DNA of 5,014 nucleotides from Betaproteobacteria bacterium. Its GTDB lineage: Bacteria > Pseudomonadota > Gammaproteobacteria > Burkholderiales > Burkholderiaceae. The stretch covers positions 1 through 5,014 of the forward strand of contig JABMMT010000171.1 in the NCBI GenBank assembly GCA_013205155.1. The letters are read 5' to 3'. Under the pieces are notes generated by a model. The model did not search any database. It was given only the letters and a program-made list of their open reading frames with translations, and had not been told where the DNA came from. Of this stretch, positions 1-3,226 are shown one piece after another; positions within the stretch are counted from its first letter, which is position 1, and the number at the start of each line of letters is the position of its first letter. The position numbers were made by a program, and so were the translations under genes.

Positions 1-1
1 C

Positions 2-325
2 CCTACCCTAGATGAGTTAATTGGCGTGGATGATGCTGATGAGTTTGCAGCAGTAGACAAGTTGTTGGCCATCACCCAAAGCAATCCAAATGATCAGGTG
101 TTTACTCTACATGCTGAACTAGAAGGCCAAAAGCTATTACCTGCCTTTGAAAAACTCATCATGGGCTGGCTTCAACAGGGCCACGACCTAGTAACCATGG
201 GCAAACTCCATCAATCTTGGGAAGCGACCAAGCAACTCGATAAAATAGCTGTGTTACCACTAACTTGGGGTGAAATGCCTAATCGAAGTGGTGACCTGAT
301 TATTCAGAACAACGTAAACCAATAG
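2..325 (+). CDS. ArnD-like polysaccharide deacetylase, C-terminal part (5' end outside window)
   Basis: The frame is open from base 2 and ends at TAG 323-325, giving 107 codons that begin PTLDELIG. I read it as the C-terminal part of a NodB-fold deacetylase of the ArnD type. ArnD proteins deformylate 4-deoxy-4-formamido-L-arabinose on undecaprenyl phosphate at the inner membrane, a step in lipid A modification. The support is two ArnD-like motifs in the expected order: PTLDELIG near the start, resembling the PT-x-DE-x-IG stretch of enterobacterial ArnD, and VFTLHAELEG about 35 residues later, resembling its VYTIHAEVEG stretch with the late conserved His. The catalytic N-terminal metal-binding Asp/His motifs are outside the window, so activity and exact substrate cannot be judged. 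It could be a general polysaccharide deacetylase. bcp follows after 25 nt without a terminator, so the two are probably cotranscribed. Confidence 0.72.
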   Translation, partial: PTLDELIGVDDADEFAAVDKLLAITQSNPNDQVFTLHAELEGQKLLPAFEKLIMGWLQQGHDLVTMGKLHQSWEATKQLDKIAVLPLTWGEMPNRSGDLIIQNNVNQ

Positions 326-350
326 ACATAATAACTAACGAAGGATCATC

Positions 351-818
351 ATGACAGCCGCTATCGGTCAACCTATTCCCTCCTGCGCTGTAGCAGCAAC
401 TTCTGGGCTGACTTTTACCCCAGCTTCTGCTCAAGGAAAAAAACTGGTGATCTATTTTTACCCAAAAGATATGACTCCAGGCTGCACTGCAGAATCAGGT
501 GAATTTAGAGACAATATTGACGCCTTTAGTAAAGCCAATACATTAGTCGTAGGGGTTTCTCGCGACAGCTTAAAGTCACATGACAACTTCCGCAGCAAAT
601 TACAGCTACCCTTCGAATTGATTGCCGATACCGAAGAAAAGCTCTGCCAATTATTTGGTGTTATGAAAATGAAGAATATGTATGGCAAGCAAGTCCGCGG
701 GGTTGAGCGAAGCACCTTCCTCTTTGACTCCTCAGGCAAGCTTGTAAAAGAGTGGCGTGGCCTAAAGGTTCCAGGACATGTGACAGAGGTATTACAAGCA
801 GCCCAAACTATAAAATAA
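351..818 (+). CDS. bcp: Thioredoxin-dependent thiol peroxidase (peroxiredoxin Bcp/PrxQ)
   Basis: A 155-residue cytosolic peroxiredoxin of the Bcp/PrxQ subfamily, normal family length, which reduces hydrogen peroxide and organic or fatty-acid hydroperoxides with electrons from thioredoxin. Visible signatures are FYPKDMTPGCT at residues 36-46 with the peroxidatic Cys45 and its P-x-x-x-T/S-x-x-C active-site pattern (Pro38, Thr42, Cys45), the conserved Arg120 in VERSTF, and the typical C-terminal GHVTEVL. The start ATG 351 is supported by AAGGA at 341-345, five bases upstream. The residue that is the resolving Cys in E. coli Bcp (five residues after the peroxidatic one) is Gly50 here, so there is no local C-x4-C pair. 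Cys12 and Cys99 (LCQLFGV) are the only other cysteines. No hairpin terminator follows directly. The next one is at 1005-1041, so the mRNA may have a long 3' tail. Confidence 0.95.
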   Translation: MTAAIGQPIPSCAVAATSGLTFTPASAQGKKLVIYFYPKDMTPGCTAESGEFRDNIDAFSKANTLVVGVSRDSLKSHDNFRSKLQLPFELIADTEEKLCQLFGVMKMKNMYGKQVRGVERSTFLFDSSGKLVKEWRGLKVPGHVTEVLQAAQTIK

Positions 819-822
819 TTTT

Positions 823-828
823 TATAAT
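823..828 (+). promoter_or_regulatory. Isolated TATAAT (-10-like) after bcp
   Basis: A perfect TATAAT sits in an AT-rich run just past the bcp stop codon. It would place a transcript start near 835, upstream of the folded segment at 857-976. I find no reasonable -35 hexamer 15-19 bases upstream, and such hexamers arise easily in AT-rich spacers, so this is a weak candidate only. Confidence 0.15.
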
Positions 829-845
829 AATTTCCCTGCTAGCTC

Positions 846-873
846 TTGCAAAGTGAAAAAAATGGGGTAAAGT
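846..873 (+). promoter_or_regulatory. Possible sigma70 promoter for a small RNA
   Basis: TTGCAA (846-851) and TAAAGT (868-873) are separated by 16 bases and each matches the consensus hexamer at 4 of 6 positions. A start near 880 would give a transcript of about 160 nt ending at the strong terminator 1005-1041, the size of a bacterial small RNA. This reading competes with the closing stem proposed for 857-976, because a transcript starting near 880 would lack the left arm of that stem. Confidence 0.25.
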
Positions 874-976
874 AAATCCATATGCACCGTAAGCGACGGG
901 AAAGTCTGACGATCCATTTGAATCAGGAACCTGAATATTTCAGAACAGGTTTGGAGACTAACCCCCGCCATTTTTT
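857..976 (+). ncRNA. Candidate folded leader RNA or small-RNA domain
   Basis: I do not recognise an Rfam family. The segment can close on itself: AAAAAATGGGGT (857-868) pairs with ACC (961-963) plus CCATTTTTT (968-976), leaving CCCG (964-967) as a bulge. Inside are a hairpin CCGT/ACGG (887-890 with 896-899, loop AAGCG), a stem AGTCT/AGACT (903-907 with 955-959) and, nested in it, AACCTG/CAGGTT (928-933 with 946-951). A perfect alternative hairpin CTGAA-TAT-TTCAG (931-943) competes with the last stem. These pairings are seen in the sequence. That they form in RNA and matter is inference, and several are short enough to be chance. The segment lies between bcp and phoH and precedes an intrinsic terminator, so it could be a leader, a 3'-UTR-derived RNA or a free small RNA. 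Confidence 0.35.
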
Positions 977-1043
977 AGACTTCGCTGTAACCCGTTTCAT
1001 AATAAACCGTCAAAGCACTCCGCTTGGCGGTTTTTTCTTTTAG
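882..1043 (+). CDS. Possible 53-codon leader ORF upstream of phoH
   Basis: ATG 882 opens an uninterrupted 53-codon frame starting MHRKRRESLT and ending LGGFFF, with stop TAG at 1041-1043. It runs through the whole terminator hairpin, and its stop overlaps the phoH Shine-Dalgarno sequence (TAGGAGAG, 1041-1048), a layout suited to translational coupling or ribosome-controlled attenuation. The N-terminus is strongly basic. There is no membrane segment or recognised domain. Against it, no Shine-Dalgarno sequence precedes the ATG (the nearest purine run, GGGG 864-867, is 14 bases away), the end FFF is simply the terminator T-tract translated, and an open frame of this length is not rare by chance. 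Low confidence as a protein gene. Confidence 0.15.
   Translation: MHRKRRESLTIHLNQEPEYFRTGLETNPRHFLDFAVTRFIINRQSTPLGGFFF
976..1003 (+). promoter_or_regulatory. phoH: Possible sigma70 promoter of phoH overlapping the terminator
   Basis: TAGACT (976-981, 4 of 6 matches to TTGACA) and CATAAT (998-1003, 5 of 6 matches to TATAAT) are spaced by 16 bases. Transcription would begin near 1010, inside the left arm of the terminator hairpin. Such an mRNA would lack AACCG (1005-1009), could not form the full hairpin and would carry a 5' UTR of about 44 nt. This would explain how phoH is expressed although a terminator ends only 12 bases before its start codon. Confidence 0.4.
1005..1041 (+). terminator. 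Strong intrinsic terminator ending at the phoH ribosome binding site
   Basis: Left arm AACCGTCAAAGC (1005-1016) pairs with right arm GCTTGGCGGTT (1022-1032), giving eleven pairs including one T-G wobble, with a single bulged A (1014) and a five-base loop. The T-rich tail is 1031-1041 (six T, one C, four T). It can end transcripts from bcp or from a small RNA, or act as an attenuator of phoH. Only 12 bases separate the tail from the phoH ATG. Confidence 0.85.
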
Positions 1044-1048
1044 GAGAG
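1042..1048 (+). promoter_or_regulatory. phoH: Shine-Dalgarno sequence that fixes the phoH start
   Basis: AGGAGAG lies five bases before ATG 1054. It selects this ATG over the in-frame TTG at 1024, which lies within the right arm of the terminator hairpin and has no ribosome binding site. Confidence 0.8.
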
Positions 1049-1053
1049 TCTGT

Positions 1054-2703
1054 ATGCCATTGCCCCCCATTCCAACTCAAATTGCTGGTCAAGTGAAACT
1101 TAACCGAAAAGAGACTCCAGACTTAAAGAAACGTCCTGTACCAGCAAAACCAGTAGTAATGGAAACTTCTGATTGGGCCAATGATGCTGAAGAAGACTTA
1201 TCAGCAGCTGAGCTTGCTCTGGAAAAAATTCAGAGTAATCACCGATCAATAGATAGCGATAAACAAGAATCTATTCCAGCAAAACCAAAACGGGTTGTAC
1301 GAACAGGCCCGCCAAGCTTATTTGTCTTAGATACCAATGTGTTAATGCACGATCCAAGTTCGCTATTCCGTTTCTCAGAGCATGATTTGTATTTACCAAT
1401 GACTACGCTTGAAGAGCTAGACAATCATAAAAAAGGAATGACAGAAGTTGCGCGCAATGCCAGAACCGTCAGTCGTTCTTTAGATCAGCTAATTGGCGGA
1501 ACCAGTGGCACTTTAGATGAGGGTATCCCCCTCAATAAGCTTGGCAACCAAGATGTATCGGGTCGCCTCTTCTTCCAAACCAAACTGTCGACGCAAGCTC
1601 TCCCTGAAGGCCTGCCAGAAGGTAAGGGTGACAACCTGATTCTGGCGGTAGTCAGCGAACTACAAAAAACTCGCCAGGGTCAAGAGGTAGTGTTGGTATC
1701 TAAAGATATCAACATGCGAATCAAAGCACGAGCGCTAGGTTTGCCAGCTGAAGATTACTTTAATGACCAAGTACTAGAAGATCGTGACTTAATGTACTCA
1801 GGGGTTATGAGCTTACCTACAGACTTCTGGCCTAAACATGGTAAAGATATGGAAAGCTGGGCAGATTCTAAATCAGGCACTATGTTTTACCGTGTGACTG
1901 GCCCTTCAGTACGTAGCATGTTGGTCAATCAATTTGTATATCAAGAAAATCCAGATGGTTCAACACCGTTTTATGCCCAGGTACGAGAAATCAATGGCAA
2001 AACTGCGCTGCTGCAAACCCTCAGAGACTTCTCTCACCAGAAAAATAATGTTTGGAGTGTGACTGCTCGTAATCGTGAGCAAAACTTTGCCATGAACCTG
2101 CTCATGAATCCTGATATCGATTTTGTGACCCTCTTAGGTCAAGCGGGTACTGGTAAAACTTTACTAGCCTTAGCTGCTGGCCTCGAGCAAGTATTGGATA
2201 GTAAACGCTATAACGAGATCATTATTACTCGTGCAACTGTCCCGGTAGGCGAGGATATTGGCTTCCTACCAGGTACCGAAGAAGAAAAAATGCAACCTTG
2301 GATGGGTGCATTTGATGACAACCTTGAAGTTCTTCAACGCAATGATGACAGTGCCGGCGAATGGGGTCGGGCCGCTACCCAAGAACTGATCCGCTCACGT
2401 ATCAAAGTCAAAAGTATGAATTTCATGCGCGGCAGAACTTTTGTAAGTAAGTTTCTCATCATCGATGAGGCCCAAAACTTAACACCAAAGCAAATGAAAA
2501 CCTTGGTTACCCGTGCAGGTCCAGGAACCAAGATTATTTGTTTAGGTAACATCGCGCAAATTGATACCCCTTACCTCACTGAGGGCTCATCTGGTCTGAC
2601 TTATGTAGTTGATCGTTTTAAAGGTTGGCGTCATAGTGGGCATGTCACTCTGGCACGTGGCGAACGTTCACGTCTTGCGGATCATGCTGCTGAGGCCCTT
2701 TAA
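1054..2703 (+). CDS. phoH: PhoH family protein with N-terminal PIN domain (predicted RNase/RNA-dependent ATPase)
   Basis: A 549-residue cytosolic protein of the PIN-PhoH (PhoH2/YlaK-like) group. Residues 1-87 are a polar, Pro/Lys/Glu-rich segment, probably disordered. The PIN ribonuclease domain follows at about 88-240, with metal-binding acidic positions visible as Asp93 (VLDTN), Glu120/Glu121 (TTLEELD), Asp193 (KGDN) and Asp218 (SKDIN). The PhoH ATPase domain occupies about 335-549: Walker A GQAGTGKT at 362-369, Walker B FLIIDEAQ at 467-474, then LGNIAQID, and an Arg-rich C-terminal motif ARGERSR (534-540) that could supply an arginine finger or sensor. Mycobacterium tuberculosis PhoH2, with the same architecture, is an RNA helicase and RNase, so I infer ATP-driven RNA cleavage or remodelling. 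Despite the name, a link to phosphate starvation is not shown. An intrinsic terminator (1005-1041) sits directly upstream and another (2716-2750) begins 13 nt after the stop. All key residues look intact. Confidence 0.93.
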   Translation: MPLPPIPTQIAGQVKLNRKETPDLKKRPVPAKPVVMETSDWANDAEEDLSAAELALEKIQSNHRSIDSDKQESIPAKPKRVVRTGPPSLFVLDTNVLMHDPSSLFRFSEHDLYLPMTTLEELDNHKKGMTEVARNARTVSRSLDQLIGGTSGTLDEGIPLNKLGNQDVSGRLFFQTKLSTQALPEGLPEGKGDNLILAVVSELQKTRQGQEVVLVSKDINMRIKARALGLPAEDYFNDQVLEDRDLMYSGVMSLPTDFWPKHGKDMESWADSKSGTMFYRVTGPSVRSMLVNQFVYQENPDGSTPFYAQVREINGKTALLQTLRDFSHQKNNVWSVTARNREQNFAMNLLMNPDIDFVTLLGQAGTGKTLLALAAGLEQVLDSKRYNEIIITRATVPVGEDIGFLPGTEEEKMQPWMGAFDDNLEVLQRNDDSAGEWGRAATQELIRSRIKVKSMNFMRGRTFVSKFLIIDEAQNLTPKQMKTLVTRAGPGTKIICLGNIAQIDTPYLTEGSSGLTYVVDRFKGWRHSGHVTLARGERSRLADHAAEAL

Positions 2704-3223
2704 TCAATCTCGCTCATGCCGCACTCTCATTGGGTGCGGCATTTTTATTTGCGCCTTACTGATTCTCAATGGCTGTAGTACTTTTAGCGGCAGATTAGCC
2801 AGCTTCAAAGTGTCTCAATTTAAACAAGATACAAGTGTTGGCACTGAAGATATTTCGATTGCAGCGGTTGGCCTAGTTGGAGTGCCCTATCGATATGGAG
2901 GCAATAATCCCAAAGCTGGGTTTGACTGTAGCGGTCTGATTGGCTATGTGTATCTCAAATCAGCCGATATCAAACTACCCCGTACCATTCAAGAGATGAG
3001 TACTAGAGGTCAAAGTATTGATGATCAAGCGCCTGCACCAGGAGATCTGGTGTTCTTCAATACTACAGGTGGTAAGTACTCTCATGCAGGGATTTATGTT
3101 GGCAAAGGCCGATTTGTTCACGCACCAAGCTCTGGTGGCACAGTGAGACTAGAGCAAATTGAAAGTCCTTATTGGGCTTCAAGATTTACTGAAGCCCGAA
3201 GATTAGTAGCGAGCTCTCAATAA
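2684..3223 (+). CDS. NlpC/P60 family lipoprotein (peptidoglycan endopeptidase, C40)
   Basis: A 179-residue predicted lipoprotein of the MepS/NlpC type, which cleaves peptide bonds of peptidoglycan stems or crosslinks in the periplasm. Residues 1-30 form a lipoprotein signal peptide (basic start with Arg4/Arg10/Arg13, hydrophobic core, lipobox LNGC with lipidated Cys31). Asn-free positions 32-33 (Ser, Thr) favour outer-membrane sorting. The NlpC/P60 domain spans about 57-175 with Cys82 (FDCSG), His134 (SHAGIY) and His146 (FVHAP) as the catalytic triad. ATG 2684 is chosen because it gives a compact signal peptide; frame-compatible starts at GTG 2609, GTG 2657 and TTG 2675 would add phoH-overlapping residues. 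It overlaps phoH by 20 nt in another frame and has no clear Shine-Dalgarno sequence, so translation may be coupled to phoH. A terminator hairpin lies inside codons 11-23. Confidence 0.88.
   Translation: MLLRPFNQSRSCRTLIGCGIFICALLILNGCSTFSGRLASFKVSQFKQDTSVGTEDISIAAVGLVGVPYRYGGNNPKAGFDCSGLIGYVYLKSADIKLPRTIQEMSTRGQSIDDQAPAPGDLVFFNTTGGKYSHAGIYVGKGRFVHAPSSGGTVRLEQIESPYWASRFTEARRLVASSQ
2716..2750 (+). terminator. Intrinsic terminator of phoH nested in the lipoprotein signal-peptide sequence
   Basis: ATGCCGCAC (2716-2724) and GTGCGGCAT (2734-2742) form a perfect 9-bp stem around a nine-base loop, followed by TTTTT-A-TTT (2742-2750). It begins 13 nt after the phoH stop codon, the usual place for a terminator. 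It also encodes residues 11-23 of the lipoprotein, including half of its hydrophobic core, so it must be read through for that gene to be expressed. A ribosome starting at 2684 would cover the hairpin and could suppress it. Confidence 0.8.
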
Positions 3224-3226
3224 ATT

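Noticed and set aside
458..739. Minus-strand ORF inside bcp
   Set aside because: Antisense shadow of a well-supported gene, without motif or ribosome binding site.
903..930. Hammerhead ribozyme, because CTGACGA (906-912) fits the CUGANGA core
   Set aside because: The following TCC/GGA would have to be stem II but does not leave the required GAA in the right place, and no convincing stems I and III enclose it.
897..970. Cobalamin riboswitch, suggested by GGGAA (898-902), GGAGAC (953-958) and ACCCCCGCC (961-969)
   Set aside because: The order and spacing are wrong, the conserved GCCACTG-type core and a full B12 box are missing, and phoH is not a B12-related gene.
1024..1053. TTG at 1024 as the phoH start, adding 10 residues
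   Set aside because: These codons are the terminator right arm and T-tract, with no Shine-Dalgarno sequence. ATG 1054 has AGGAGAG five bases upstream.
2334..2552. Minus-strand ORF inside phoH (also 1239-1424)
   Set aside because: Shadows of the PhoH coding sequence. No domain features.
2609..2683. GTG 2609 as the lipoprotein start
   Set aside because: It would add 25 residues wholly inside phoH and bury the lipoprotein signal peptide. ATG 2684 gives a normal n-region, hydrophobic core and lipobox.
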